Below are positions 34,067-43,968 of a DNA stretch of 59,033 nucleotides, piece by piece (the first letter of the stretch is position 1; each line of letters starts with the position of its first letter). Under the pieces are notes generated by a model. It searched no databases, was not told where the DNA came from, and was given only the letters and a program-made list of their open reading frames with translations. The position numbers and the translations under genes are program-made. The DNA is from Aquimarina mytili (GTDB lineage: Bacteria; Bacteroidota; Bacteroidia; Flavobacteriales; Flavobacteriaceae). Where the stretch lies: the NCBI RefSeq assembly GCF_016735115.1, contig NZ_JAERQJ010000016.1:1-59033 (forward strand). The letters are read 5' to 3'.

Positions 34067-35983
34067 ATGAGTAAAATAATAGGAATAGACTTAGGGACAA
34101 CCAACTCTTGTGTTTCTGTAATGGAAGGTAATGAGCCTGTAGTGATCCCTAATGCCGAAGGAAAAAGAACGACCCCTTCTGTAATTGCTTTTGTAGAAGG
34201 AGGAGAAATTAAAGTAGGAGACCCTGCAAAGCGTCAGGCAGTTACAAATCCTACTAAAACGATCTCTTCTATTAAAAGGTTTATGGGTAATAAATTCTCA
34301 GAATCTTCAAAAGAAGCTGAGAGAGCTGCGTATAAAGTTGTAAAAGGAGATAATGATACGCCACGAGTTGATATCGATGGACGTTTATATACACCTCAAG
34401 AATTATCTGCAATGACACTTCAAAAAATGAAGAAAACTGCAGAAGATTACTTAGGACAAGATGTTTCAAGAGCAGTAATTACTGTGCCGGCATACTTTAA
34501 CGATGCCCAGCGTCAGGCTACAAAAGAAGCCGGAGAAATTGCCGGTCTTAAAGTAGAACGTATTATCAATGAACCTACTGCTGCAGCATTAGCATATGGT
34601 TTGGATAAAAAAGGAACTGATCAAAAAATTGTAGTATTTGATTTTGGTGGTGGTACACATGATGTATCAATCCTTGAATTAGGAGATGGTGTATTTGAAG
34701 TATTGTCAACAGATGGTGATACACACTTAGGAGGAGATGATGTAGATCAAAAAATTATTGATTGGTTAGCTGAAGAGTTTAAAGCAGATGAAAATATGGA
34801 TCTTCGTCAAGATCCTATGGCATTGCAACGTCTTAAAGAAGCTGCTGAAAAAGCTAAGATAGAATTATCTTCTTCTGCACAGACAGAAATCAATTTACCA
34901 TATGTAACAGCTACTGCTAGTGGTCCTAAGCACTTGGTAAGAACATTAAGCAGATCTAAATTCGATCAGTTAATCGACGACTTAGTAAAACGTACTGTAG
35001 AACCATGTCGTACTGCACTTAAAGCAGCGGGATTGTCTACAAGCGATATCGATGAAATTATTTTAGTAGGAGGATCTACTCGTATTCCTGCAGTACAGGA
35101 AGCTGTAGAAAAATTCTTTGGTAAAGCACCTAGTAAAGGAGTAAACCCAGATGAGGTAGTTGCTGTTGGAGCTGCAATCCAAGGTGGAGTATTAACAGGA
35201 GATGTTAAAGATGTATTATTACTAGATGTAACTCCACTTTCACTTGGTATTGAGACTATGGGTAATGTAATGACTAAGCTTATTGATGCTAACACTACAA
35301 TCCCAACTAAAAAATCACAAGTATTCTCTACAGCTGCGGATAATCAACCATCGGTAGAGATTCATGTATTACAAGGAGAGCGCCCTATGGCAGCAGATAA
35401 CAAAACGATTGGACGTTTCCATTTAGATGGAATCCCACCTGCACAAAGGGGAGTACCACAGATCGAAGTAACTTTTGATATCGATGCAAATGGTATTATC
35501 AAAGTGTCTGCTACTGATAAAGCAACAAATAAATCTCAGGATATTCGTATCGAAGCTTCTTCAGGATTAACAGAAGAAGAAATCGAGAAAATGAAGCAAG
35601 AAGCGGAAGCTAATGCTGAAGCGGATAAAGCTGCAAAAGAAACTGCAGATAAATTGAATGAAGCAGATGGAATGATTTTCCAGACAGAGAAGCAGTTAAC
35701 TGAGTTTGGTGAAAAATTATCTGATGATAAGAAAAAACCAATTGAAGATGCTTTAGAAGAATTGAAAAAAGCATATGAGTCTAAAGACCTTGCTGTAATC
35801 CAACCTGCTCTTGATAAAATCAATGAGGCTTGGAAAGTAGCTAGCGAAGAAATGTACAAAGCTCAAGCTGAAGCTCAACAAAATGGACAACCTGGACCTG
35901 ATGCAGGAGCAGGAGCTGACCAATCTGGAGGAGGTTCTGAAGGAAGCGATGTTGAAGATGTAGACTTCGAAGAAGTGAAATAA
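34067..35983 (+). CDS. dnaK: Chaperone DnaK (Hsp70)
   Basis: 638 residues, standard for DnaK. Signatures: IGIDLGTTNSCVSVMEG at the N-terminus, VFDFGGGTHDVSILELG, ILVGGSTRIPAVQEAV, then the substrate-binding domain (VTPLSLGIETMGNVMTKLI) and helical lid. The end EDVDFEEVK matches the conserved tail. ATP-driven folding of unfolded proteins with DnaJ and GrpE. dnaJ and grpE are not next to it. A strong terminator follows. Confidence 0.98.
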   Translation: MSKIIGIDLGTTNSCVSVMEGNEPVVIPNAEGKRTTPSVIAFVEGGEIKVGDPAKRQAVTNPTKTISSIKRFMGNKFSESSKEAERAAYKVVKGDNDTPRVDIDGRLYTPQELSAMTLQKMKKTAEDYLGQDVSRAVITVPAYFNDAQRQATKEAGEIAGLKVERIINEPTAAALAYGLDKKGTDQKIVVFDFGGGTHDVSILELGDGVFEVLSTDGDTHLGGDDVDQKIIDWLAEEFKADENMDLRQDPMALQRLKEAAEKAKIELSSSAQTEINLPYVTATASGPKHLVRTLSRSKFDQLIDDLVKRTVEPCRTALKAAGLSTSDIDEIILVGGSTRIPAVQEAVEKFFGKAPSKGVNPDEVVAVGAAIQGGVLTGDVKDVLLLDVTPLSLGIETMGNVMTKLIDANTTIPTKKSQVFSTAADNQPSVEIHVLQGERPMAADNKTIGRFHLDGIPPAQRGVPQIEVTFDIDANGIIKVSATDKATNKSQDIRIEASSGLTEEEIEKMKQEAEANAEADKAAKETADKLNEADGMIFQTEKQLTEFGEKLSDDKKKPIEDALEELKKAYESKDLAVIQPALDKINEAWKVASEEMYKAQAEAQQNGQPGPDAGAGADQSGGGSEGSDVEDVDFEEVK

Positions 35984-36000
35984 GCACTAAGTATATCAAT

Positions 36001-36035
36001 AAAAATGCGCAGTCAAAAGCTGCGCATTTTTTTTT
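36001..36035 (+). terminator. Terminator after dnaK
   Basis: Stem AAAAATGCGCAG / CTGCGCATTTTT with a 7-nt loop and nine T. Located 18 bp after the stop. Confidence 0.92.
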
Positions 36036-36116
36036 ACCTTTGTTTAAGCATAATTGGACCTTGATTAGTAAGACCATTATGATAGTCAACTTAGTTATAG
36101 TAAGGGTAATACACTA

Positions 36117-37421
36117 ATGGATCTATTACAAATTTTTCGTAGAAATGCATTTTGGTTTTACGATTTTTTAAGAGGTTTTGATATCAGGGATCATTATCGT
36201 GATATCAAGCAGATTAATGAATTTCCTACGTCCGAATTTTCTAAAAATAAAAAGGCAAAATATCTTAAGGATATTCTTAATCATGCCATAGATACTACCG
36301 AGTTTTATAAAGCAGTTGATGACTCCAAGCTATCTAATTTCCCTGTAATCAATAAAAATTTAATTCGAGATAATTTTGAAGATTTTACTTCTTCAAAGTA
36401 TAAAACGAAAAATTGTATTTTGGTTTCTACCAGTGGATCTACAGGAGCGCCATTTTCAGTATTGCAAAATATGAGTAAAAGATGCCGCAATACAGGAGAT
36501 AACTTGTTTTATTCAAAAAAATCAGGATATGAAATAGGTTATGAATTGGTGTACATAAAAATTTGGCCGGATAACTTAAAACGCAGCCTGTTTTCTAAAG
36601 ATTGGATACAAAATATTGTGCCACAAAGTGTTTTTAAATTAGAAGATGATGATATAGCAGAGTTTATCAAAAAACTTGAAGAAAGTACATCAAGAAAGAG
36701 CTTTTTAGGGTATGTGTCGGCTTTCGAAAAAATATGTAAATATTTAGACAGGAGTAATGCGAAATCGGTTAATTGTAATGTTCATTCTATTATAACCATT
36801 TCTGAAGGGTTAAATGAGTATACTCGTAGTAGATTGCAGAAATATTTTGGAGTAACCCCGGTATCCAGATATTCTAATAACGAAAACGGAATTATTGCTC
36901 AGGAAGATAAAAGTAAAGAACATAAGTTCATGATTAACCTGGCCAGCTATCATGTAGAGATATTGAGTCTTGATCAGGATATTATTATGCCTAATGGTGA
37001 ACGGGGTAGAATTGTAGTTACAGATTTGCATAATTATGCAATGCCTTTAATACGTTATGATACAGGGGATATTGGAACTATGGAGGTTGATAAAAATGGA
37101 ATCCCTTACTTAGCATCGATCGAAGGAAGAAAACTGGACCTTATTTATAATACTAATGGAGATCTTGTACCATCTCATATTTCGTATAAATTATGTAAAT
37201 ATGGAGAATATAAACAGTTTCAATTGGTTCAGTACGGAGAAAAAGAGTACTTGATAAAACTAAATACAAATACAAAAGTAGATGAAGAAAAAATGTTGTT
37301 AGAGTACAAAGAGTATTTGGGTCAAGATGCTAATATTACTATCGAATATGTGGACGAAATTCCTTTGTTATCCTCAGGGAAACGTCGCGAAGTTATGAAT
37401 ACATATCATTCTCAGCTTTAA
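36117..37421 (+). CDS. PaaK/CapK-like adenylate-forming enzyme (phenylacetate-CoA ligase family)
   Basis: 434 residues, ANL superfamily. The phosphate loop VSTSGSTGAPFSV is near 100-112, the A5-like stretch SRYSNNENGIIAQED near 250, the A7 motif LIRYDTGDIGTM near 318, and a hinge region GRKLDLIYN near 340. The core is shorter at the N-terminus than acyl-CoA synthetases and resembles CapK/PaaK proteins found with surface-polysaccharide genes. Here no polysaccharide cluster is adjacent, so the acyl substrate is unknown. It stands alone between dnaK and a convergent AlkD-like gene. Confidence 0.82.
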   Translation: MDLLQIFRRNAFWFYDFLRGFDIRDHYRDIKQINEFPTSEFSKNKKAKYLKDILNHAIDTTEFYKAVDDSKLSNFPVINKNLIRDNFEDFTSSKYKTKNCILVSTSGSTGAPFSVLQNMSKRCRNTGDNLFYSKKSGYEIGYELVYIKIWPDNLKRSLFSKDWIQNIVPQSVFKLEDDDIAEFIKKLEESTSRKSFLGYVSAFEKICKYLDRSNAKSVNCNVHSIITISEGLNEYTRSRLQKYFGVTPVSRYSNNENGIIAQEDKSKEHKFMINLASYHVEILSLDQDIIMPNGERGRIVVTDLHNYAMPLIRYDTGDIGTMEVDKNGIPYLASIEGRKLDLIYNTNGDLVPSHISYKLCKYGEYKQFQLVQYGEKEYLIKLNTNTKVDEEKMLLEYKEYLGQDANITIEYVDEIPLLSSGKRREVMNTYHSQL

Positions 37422-37425
37422 AAAA

Positions 37426-38097
37426 TTATAGAATTCTTTTTAAAGCTTCTTTTTGCGATAAGGGTTTTAATTTTGCTTGAGATACATAATGTTTTACAGA
37501 TTCTGGATTTACCTTAGAATATTCTCTTAATGCCCAACCAATTGCTTTTTTGATAAAAAATTTATCTGAAAATTTATGTTGATCACACAAAGAGAATAAC
37601 AAGGTTGCATTCGTTTTATCTTTATATCCTAGTTGAAATAATATCGCACTTCGGTTTAACCACATGTTTTTTGAAGAAGAAAAAGTATTGACAACAGTCT
37701 GTATTTGATCAGGATATTGCAGCAAGTAATTACCCAGAATATGTTTGGCAATAAAATCTACAGAATCCCACCAGGAGTTTGTAATAATTAGTTTTTTAAT
37801 AAAATCTATATCCGATATTTCATATTTCTTCTTAATAAAACGATCCACAATTTCTATAGCACAATAATGCAATTCTCGCTGAGGTTTTTGATATAATATT
37901 GTTGCTATTTCAATAACATTGTTTCTTGTTAACTGGTCTTTAAAATCATTAATTAGTTCTTTTAGGAATGCTTTTCTTATGGGAGCTTTTATGCCGTACA
38001 AAGGGAAGAGGTTTTTTAAATAAACCTTCATGGCTTTGGCTTCGGTTTCATTTGCTTGTTTCTCGAATTTTAAAAGTAAGGAGGTAATAAAATCCAT
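37426..38097 (-). CDS. AlkD-like DNA alkylation repair protein
   Basis: 223 residues, all-helical HEAT-like repeats as in AlkD/AlkC glycosylases (PF08713). Landmarks: KNLFPLYGIKAPIRKAFLKELI, ELHYCAIEIVDRF, IITNSWWDSVDFIAKHILGNYL (the conserved Trp-Asp pair) and KAIGWALREYSKVNPESV near the C-terminus. It removes bulky or charged alkyl bases by trapping rather than flipping. Convergent with the PaaK-like gene, five bases apart, and 18 bp downstream of ggt, possibly in one unit. Confidence 0.88.
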   Translation of the reverse strand: MDFITSLLLKFEKQANETEAKAMKVYLKNLFPLYGIKAPIRKAFLKELINDFKDQLTRNNVIEIATILYQKPQRELHYCAIEIVDRFIKKKYEISDIDFIKKLIITNSWWDSVDFIAKHILGNYLLQYPDQIQTVVNTFSSSKNMWLNRSAILFQLGYKDKTNATLLFSLCDQHKFSDKFFIKKAIGWALREYSKVNPESVKHYVSQAKLKPLSQKEALKRIL

Positions 38098-38115
38098 GAA
38101 TTTTTGGTGTATTAT

Positions 38116-39819
38116 TTAAAATCCGATAGCAGTATCGTCTCCTCTTTTATCAGCTCCTCCTTCAAGAGTTCCATCGGGTAATACAAGGATACCATCTACC
38201 TTACTTGTAATTTTGGATTTTTTTACATTTATAGAGTACCCTTTTGCTTCTAAAGCGCTGAACAATTCTTTGTCAAACAAATTTGGCTCAAAATAAATTT
38301 CATCTGGTAACCATTGATGGTGAAAACGAGGAGCATTTACTGCATCTTGCATGGTCATTCCAAATTCTTTTACATTCAAAATGGTTTGTAATACCGAAGT
38401 TATGATCGTAGATCCTCCAGGGGTGCCCACAGACATCCATAATTTATCATCTTTTTCAATAATAGTCGGTGTCATAGAACTTAGCATTCTTTTTTCAGGA
38501 GCAATTGCATTAGCTTCGGCTCCGGTTAACCCGAACATGTTTGGTGTACCTGGTTTTGCACTAAAATCATCCATTTCGTTATTGAGGAAAAAACCTAATT
38601 CAGGAATATAAAGTTTGGATCCATAAGCACCATTAAGTGTAGTGGTTACAGATATTGCATTTCCAAATTGATCGATAATAGAGTAGTGGGTAGTTTCATT
38701 ACTTTCATACCCAGAAATATTACCACGGTTTATTTCTGAAGATGGTGTGGCTTTGTCAAAACTAAAAGCTTCCATTCTTTTGGTTAAATACGCATTACTT
38801 AGAAGAGAATCAACAGGAATCTCAACAAAATCTGGATCTCCCAAATAAAAACTACGATCAGAATACGCTCTTCGTTCTGCTTCTACCAGTATTTGAATCG
38901 CTTCAAGTTGATTATGATCATAGGCACTTAGATTATAGGGCTCTATCATCCCCATAATTTGGGCTAAACAAATGCCTCCACTTGATGGTGGGGACATTGA
39001 TATAACAGATAGGTCTTTATATGTAAACCGTACAGGGTCTCTCCATTTTACGTTATACTTCTTAAGATCTTCTAAGGTTATGATTCCGCCTTTTTGCTGA
39101 ATAAAACCAACTAGTTTTTGCCCAGTTTCTCCTTCATAAAACTCATCTCTACCGTTTTTGATAATCCTATAAAGCGTTTGTGCTAATTTTGGATTTTTTA
39201 AAGTATCGCCTGCGGTGTACCCTTTAAGAATAGGGATAGTATCTTCATTTACTTTGAAAAAATATTCTTTATAATGTTCAAAACGTTTTTCTTGCTTTTC
39301 TGTAATTACAAAACCTTTATTAGCGAGTTCAGCTACGGGAGTAAGGATGTCTTGGATAGGTAACGTGCCAAATTTTTTGTGTACTGCAAAAATTCCTGCA
39401 ATAGTTCCAGGAACTCCTGCAGCCAGAGCTCCGTATTGACTTTTCTCAGGGATGGGATCTCCTTGCTCATCGAGATACATGTTTTTGGTTGCTGCCAGAG
39501 GTGCTTTCTCTCGATAATCTAGTGCCCCTGTTTCTCCATCGGCTTTTCGATATATCATAAATCCTCCTCCTCCTAGATTACCTGCATATGGGTAAGATAC
39601 TGCAAGTGCCATTTCTGTTGCGACCATTGCATCAAAAGCATTTCCACCTTTTTTCATAATTTCAACTCCAATTTTTGAAGCTTCTTCTCTTGCAGACACA
39701 ACCATCGCTTTTTGAGTGATAAGACCTCGTATAGGAGTATAGGTTTTTGCGGGTTTATCTGTACTGGTTTTGCAGGATACTATAAATAAGGCAAGCAAAA
39801 AATATAGACAATGCTTCAT
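38116..39819 (-). CDS. ggt: Gamma-glutamyltransferase (glutathione hydrolase), lipoprotein
   Basis: 567 residues. A lipobox at Cys16 (VSCKT) marks it as a lipoprotein. The precursor self-cleaves before Thr376 (in SNETTHYSIIDQFGNAISVT), giving a small subunit of about 190 residues; this Thr is the nucleophile by comparison with E. coli GGT. Other landmarks: GNLGGGGFMIYRK, LAAGVPGTIAGIFAVH, SMSPPSSGGICLAQ and LNNEMDDFSAKPGTPN. It cleaves glutathione and other gamma-glutamyl compounds outside the cytoplasm. Last but one of a run with the ACP phosphodiesterase upstream. Confidence 0.95.
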   Translation of the reverse strand: MKHCLYFLLALFIVSCKTSTDKPAKTYTPIRGLITQKAMVVSAREEASKIGVEIMKKGGNAFDAMVATEMALAVSYPYAGNLGGGGFMIYRKADGETGALDYREKAPLAATKNMYLDEQGDPIPEKSQYGALAAGVPGTIAGIFAVHKKFGTLPIQDILTPVAELANKGFVITEKQEKRFEHYKEYFFKVNEDTIPILKGYTAGDTLKNPKLAQTLYRIIKNGRDEFYEGETGQKLVGFIQQKGGIITLEDLKKYNVKWRDPVRFTYKDLSVISMSPPSSGGICLAQIMGMIEPYNLSAYDHNQLEAIQILVEAERRAYSDRSFYLGDPDFVEIPVDSLLSNAYLTKRMEAFSFDKATPSSEINRGNISGYESNETTHYSIIDQFGNAISVTTTLNGAYGSKLYIPELGFFLNNEMDDFSAKPGTPNMFGLTGAEANAIAPEKRMLSSMTPTIIEKDDKLWMSVGTPGGSTIITSVLQTILNVKEFGMTMQDAVNAPRFHHQWLPDEIYFEPNLFDKELFSALEAKGYSINVKKSKITSKVDGILVLPDGTLEGGADKRGDDTAIGF

Positions 39820-39830
39820 ATAATGCAGAG

Positions 39831-40415
39831 TTAAAGTTTTTTCATTTCGTTTTTGGTATATAGCTCAACATCTTCGAAAAATGTTCGAAATTCTTTTCCA
39901 AAATCGGTATAATATTGTTCAAGTTCTATGACTGCAAAATTCATTTTGGATCGATTTTTTGTTCTACGATTCATACCTGATAGAACATTTCCAATACCCG
40001 AAATGGAGGCATAACTTAATAACCAGTTATCTTGTTCCATATATGGTAATAGCTTTTGGATTTCTTTTGGTAAGATTTCATGATGTTGATGAAGTAATCT
40101 GTAAAAATCTAAAGTATATTCTTCTAAAGGGGTGTCAGAATATTCTACCCAATTAGCAGCAAGAAAGTGATCGTATAAAATATCAACGATCACTGTGCTA
40201 TAATGCCTGTATTTTGGGAATAAGCGCGACACACTTTTTTTTACAATATCATGAGAATCTGTGAATGAATCAATTTTTCGATGCAGTGTAATACCCTGGC
40301 TTATACGTTCAGGATAGTCAAGAAATTTTTTTCCTTTAACAGAGTCTGCTATAAAATTACCGATTTTTAATTCAGGGTCTTCTCCAGAGAGATAAATGTG
40401 GGCTAAGAAATTCAT
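39831..40415 (-). CDS. Acyl carrier protein phosphodiesterase (DUF479)
   Basis: 194 residues, matching the AcpH family. It begins MNFLAHIYLSGEDPELKIGNFIADSVKG and has GITLHRKIDSFTDSHDIVKKSV and VDILYDHFLAANWVEYS, carrying the conserved His and Asp residues of the HD-like metal site. It removes 4'-phosphopantetheine from holo-ACP. It is 11 bp upstream of ggt on the same strand. Confidence 0.9.
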   Translation of the reverse strand: MNFLAHIYLSGEDPELKIGNFIADSVKGKKFLDYPERISQGITLHRKIDSFTDSHDIVKKSVSRLFPKYRHYSTVIVDILYDHFLAANWVEYSDTPLEEYTLDFYRLLHQHHEILPKEIQKLLPYMEQDNWLLSYASISGIGNVLSGMNRRTKNRSKMNFAVIELEQYYTDFGKEFRTFFEDVELYTKNEMKKL

Positions 40416-40477
40416 TAGAGAAATTTACAATTTTTTGATAAATAAGTGTTGTTTTTAGGTAAACTTTAAGGCTAAAG

Positions 40478-40508
40478 TTGTAGTAATCTTTTGTAGCTCG
40501 TACATTTG
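40478..40508 (+). promoter_or_regulatory. Promoter of glmM
   Basis: TTG (40478-40480), 20-nt spacer, TACATTTG (40501-40508): a good Bacteroidota consensus. The ATG is 30 bp further on. Confidence 0.65.
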
Positions 40509-40537
40509 CCCTCAAACCGAACAATCAATATTATAAA

Positions 40538-41926
40538 ATGACATTAATAAAATCAATCTCTGGAATTAGAGGCACAATAGGAGGTACCGTTGGAGACAAC
40601 CTTACGCCAGTAGACGCAGTCAAATTTGCTTCGGCATATGGAAGCTGGTTAAAAAAAGAAACAAATAAAAAACACCCAATTGTTGTTGTAGGACGTGATG
40701 CTCGAATTTCAGGTGCGATGATTCAGCAATTGGTAATGAATGGCCTTGTTGGTTTAGGAATTCATGTGATTGATTTAGGGCTTTCGACTACGCCAACTGT
40801 TGAAGTGGCTGTGCCTATCGAAAAAGCCGATGGAGGTATTATTTTGACAGCCAGTCATAACCCAAAACAATGGAATGCTTTAAAATTGCTAAATAATAAA
40901 GGAGAATTTTTAAATGCCGAAAATGGTAAAAAGATCCTGGATATTGCCGATAATGATGAGTATACTTTTGCTGAAGTTGATGATTTAGGAAGTATTACCG
41001 TTAATGATACATATATAGATAAACATATCGAAGAAGTATTAAATCTTCCATTAGTTGATGCTGAAGCTGTAAAAAAAGCTAATTTCAAAGTGGTGGTAGA
41101 TGCTGTAAATTCAACAGGAGGTATCGCCGTACCCAAGCTTCTTAGAAAAATGGGTGTAGAAGTGGTAGAATTGTATTGCGAACCTAATGGACATTTTCCA
41201 CATAACCCAGAACCGCTTAAAGAACATTTAACTGATTTGTCTGAATTGGTTGTTAAAGAAAAAGCTGATCTAGGACTTACTGTGGATCCTGATGTTGATC
41301 GTTTGGCTTTTATGAGTGAAGACGGAGAGATGTTTGGAGAAGAATACACTCTTGTGGCCTGTGCAGATTTTGTCTTAGGAAAAACCCCCGGTAACACCGT
41401 ATCTAACTTATCTTCAAGTAGAGCTTTGAGGGATGTGACCCAAAAACATAATGGACAATATGAAGCCAGTGCCGTAGGAGAGGTCAACGTAGTATCGACA
41501 ATGAAAGCTAATAAAGCAGTTATTGGTGGAGAAGGAAATGGTGGAATTATTTATCCAGAATCACACTATGGAAGAGATTCTTTAGTCGGAATTGCTTTGT
41601 TTCTTACACATCTGGCAGAAAAAAAATGTACAGTAAGTGAACTTAGAAACAGTTATCCATCGTATTTTATGAGTAAAAATAAAGTACAACTAACTCCAGA
41701 ATTAGATGTAGATGGTATTTTGGCAGGTTTTCATAAAAAATATGCTTCAGAAGAAGTATCTACAGTTGATGGTGTAAAAGTGGATTTTGAAGAGAGTTGG
41801 GTGCACCTACGTAAAAGTAATACCGAACCCATCATTCGTATTTATACTGAAGCTTTAAGTCAGGAAAAAGCAGATCAATTAGCATTAGACACGATAGCAA
41901 CTTTAAAAGAAATTGCAGGAATATAA
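40538..41926 (+). CDS. glmM: Phosphoglucosamine mutase
   Basis: 462 residues, the length of Bacteroidota GlmM. The phosphoserine loop is TASHNP with Ser106, preceded by GRDARISG; the metal-binding loop is TVDPDVDRLAFM; the sugar-binding loop is GEGNGGIIYP; the phosphate site is HLRKSNTEPIIRIYTEA near the C-terminus. It converts glucosamine-6-phosphate to glucosamine-1-phosphate for UDP-GlcNAc, hence peptidoglycan and lipid A. Lipid A-type acyltransferases lie next to it on the opposite strand. Proteins of this branch may also act on phosphomannose. Confidence 0.93.
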   Translation: MTLIKSISGIRGTIGGTVGDNLTPVDAVKFASAYGSWLKKETNKKHPIVVVGRDARISGAMIQQLVMNGLVGLGIHVIDLGLSTTPTVEVAVPIEKADGGIILTASHNPKQWNALKLLNNKGEFLNAENGKKILDIADNDEYTFAEVDDLGSITVNDTYIDKHIEEVLNLPLVDAEAVKKANFKVVVDAVNSTGGIAVPKLLRKMGVEVVELYCEPNGHFPHNPEPLKEHLTDLSELVVKEKADLGLTVDPDVDRLAFMSEDGEMFGEEYTLVACADFVLGKTPGNTVSNLSSSRALRDVTQKHNGQYEASAVGEVNVVSTMKANKAVIGGEGNGGIIYPESHYGRDSLVGIALFLTHLAEKKCTVSELRNSYPSYFMSKNKVQLTPELDVDGILAGFHKKYASEEVSTVDGVKVDFEESWVHLRKSNTEPIIRIYTEALSQEKADQLALDTIATLKEIAGI

Positions 41927-41933
41927 AAATCCT

Positions 41934-41970
41934 AATATACCGGGCAGATTGAATCTCTGCCTGGTATATT
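41934..41970. terminator. Convergent terminator between glmM and the acyltransferase run
   Basis: 14-bp stem with one wobble (AATATACC-GGCAGA / TCTGCC-GGTATATT) and a 7-nt loop, with no long T-run. It touches the stop of the next gene (41969). Confidence 0.6.
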
Positions 41971-42868
41971 ACTGTACAACTGCACCCTCAGGTTTTTCTG
42001 CATTACGATGCTTCCATCGCTTGTGAGTCCAGAGATAATATTCTGGTTTTTCATGTATTTGTTCTTCTAGTAATCGAAGATATTTTTTTATAGAATAATA
42101 TTTCTCTTCCTCTTTGCTATTCTCGGTTATAGGGATGAATTTAACCTCATAATGCCCTCGTTTTACTTTTTTTACTTGAAGATATAAAACAATAACATCT
42201 AATCGTTGAGCAAGAAACTCACCTCCCAGAAATATAGGAACTTTAACCCCCATAAAATCGGTCCAGTATTTGGCATTTTGAATTTTTGGAGATTGATCAG
42301 AGATCATACCATATGCACATACCGTGTTTTCTTGTTTATCTTTAATAATCTGCCTGGCTACCTTGTGACTAGCAATTAATCTCGAGTTAAAACGACCTCG
42401 TATACGATGTGCAAGATTATCAAAATGTTTGTTTTTGATTTGTTTATAGATTCCAACGCAAGGATTTATAGATACTAAATCTATGGCATTAGACCATTCA
42501 AAACTTCCATAATGGCCCATGAGAGCAATAATACTTTTGTTCTTTTTTTCGAATTCATGAAATTCTTCAAGATTAACAACTTTATAACGCTTGATAAGTT
42601 CTTCTCTGGAAATAGAAAGTGATTTTGTCATTTCTAAAAACATGTCACACATATGCTTGTAGAATGCTTTACGAATACTGCTTATTTCTTTTTTAGATTT
42701 TTCCGGAAAAACCAGTACTAGATTTTGGGTTACAATGTTTCTCCGATATCGTATCACATAATATGTTAAGATGTAGGTGCAGGTAGAGAAGGCATAAAAC
42801 AACTTCCATGGTAGTTTAGATATTCCTAAGATAATAGGGTAGGTGATACTATAAATTAGTAATTGCAT
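41969..42868 (-). CDS. LpxL/HtrB-like acyltransferase, paralogue 1
   Basis: 299 residues, lysophospholipid/lipid A acyltransferase family. An N-terminal membrane anchor (MQLLIYSITYPIILGISKLP) is followed by the catalytic H-x4-E motif at H119/E124 (GHYGSFEW), then MISDQSPKIQNAKYWTDFMG and a C-terminal YYLWTHKRWKHRNAE, the usual end of LpxL proteins. It adds an acyl chain to lipid A precursors or an analogous lipid. Last of three tandem copies on the minus strand, 63 bp after the second one. Confidence 0.9.
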   Translation of the reverse strand: MQLLIYSITYPIILGISKLPWKLFYAFSTCTYILTYYVIRYRRNIVTQNLVLVFPEKSKKEISSIRKAFYKHMCDMFLEMTKSLSISREELIKRYKVVNLEEFHEFEKKNKSIIALMGHYGSFEWSNAIDLVSINPCVGIYKQIKNKHFDNLAHRIRGRFNSRLIASHKVARQIIKDKQENTVCAYGMISDQSPKIQNAKYWTDFMGVKVPIFLGGEFLAQRLDVIVLYLQVKKVKRGHYEVKFIPITENSKEEEKYYSIKKYLRLLEEQIHEKPEYYLWTHKRWKHRNAEKPEGAVVQ

Positions 42869-42931
42869 GAGTAGATGGTTAAAAACTCATAAAGGTAAAC
42901 TTATTTATCAGTATTTGGCTAGTTAGCGTTC

Positions 42932-43834
42932 TTAATCTACCGTAGCACCTTCTGGTATTTCTGCATTACGATGTTTCCAACGTTTATGAGACCATAAATA
43001 GTACTCTGGTTTATTCTTGATTTGTTTCTCTAATAACCTTAAGTACTTTTTTACAATAGAATATTCTTCACTATTCTTAGAATCTTCTGTGATGGGAACA
43101 AATGTAGCTTCGTAATACCCTCTTTTTATTTTTTCAACTTGTAAATAATAAGTTCTTAAATCTAGACGTCTGGCCAATACTTCTGCTCCTATAAATGTTG
43201 GGACTTTAACTCCCATAAAATCTGTCCAGTAAAAAGCATTATATATTTTTGGGGATTGATCAGAGACTAATCCATACATATACGGCCCCGTATTCTCAGA
43301 CTGATCTTCTGTAATAACTTTCATGGCATCTTTTGTAGTCACTACGCGTGAGCCAAATCTTGCACGTATTTTGTGTACTAACCTGTCAAAGTACTTATTA
43401 TCTATTTTTTTATAGATACCTACTGCCTGAAAATCTGTCTGTATATCTACAACATTAGACCATTCGTAGCTTGCATAATGCGCCATAAAAACCATTATAT
43501 TTTCACCATTTCCTTCTAAACGTCTAAGCTCATCGATATTAGTTACCTTAAAACGACGCATCATTTCATCATTTGAAATTGAAATTGATTTAATCATTTC
43601 CAGAAACATATCGCACATATGTCTATAGAATTCTTTACATATTCTTTTAATTTCTTTTGGAGTTTTCTCCGGAAAAACTAGTTCGAGATTGTTAGTAACC
43701 GTTTTTTTTCGATATCGAAAGATATAGTATACCAAGAAAAATATACCTGTAGAAAAAGCGTAAAACAATTTCCAGGGTAATCTCGAGATTAACCATAAGA
43801 GTGGATAAACTATACTATAGGTAATTAATTGCAT
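42932..43834 (-). CDS. LpxL/HtrB-like acyltransferase, paralogue 2
   Basis: 300 residues from ATG 43834; a frame extending to 43885 is rejected because both sister genes start with MQL- at this point. The catalytic motif is at H119/E124 (AHYASYEW). The same opening (MQLITYSIVYPLLWLISRLP) and end (YYLWSHKRWKHRNAE) are seen in the other copies. It has two extra residues in the motif MYGLVSDQSPKIYNAFYWTDF. Middle copy of three. Confidence 0.9.
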   Translation of the reverse strand: MQLITYSIVYPLLWLISRLPWKLFYAFSTGIFFLVYYIFRYRKKTVTNNLELVFPEKTPKEIKRICKEFYRHMCDMFLEMIKSISISNDEMMRRFKVTNIDELRRLEGNGENIMVFMAHYASYEWSNVVDIQTDFQAVGIYKKIDNKYFDRLVHKIRARFGSRVVTTKDAMKVITEDQSENTGPYMYGLVSDQSPKIYNAFYWTDFMGVKVPTFIGAEVLARRLDLRTYYLQVEKIKRGYYEATFVPITEDSKNSEEYSIVKKYLRLLEKQIKNKPEYYLWSHKRWKHRNAEIPEGATVD

Positions 43835-43968
43835 ATAATAGATGGGGTTTGTGCGCGAAAATACAGGTATTTCGTTAAAAACCACTATTATGTGTTAAGA
43901 AAAACCAAAAAAACAATAATTAATTGTAAAAGCCTAAGCTAGTTTTTGCTGAATGGTATACTAGTGGA

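Noticed and set aside
43835..43885. N-terminal extension of the second LpxL-like protein
   Set aside because: Both sister genes start at the MQL- position; the extension has no membrane or signal character.
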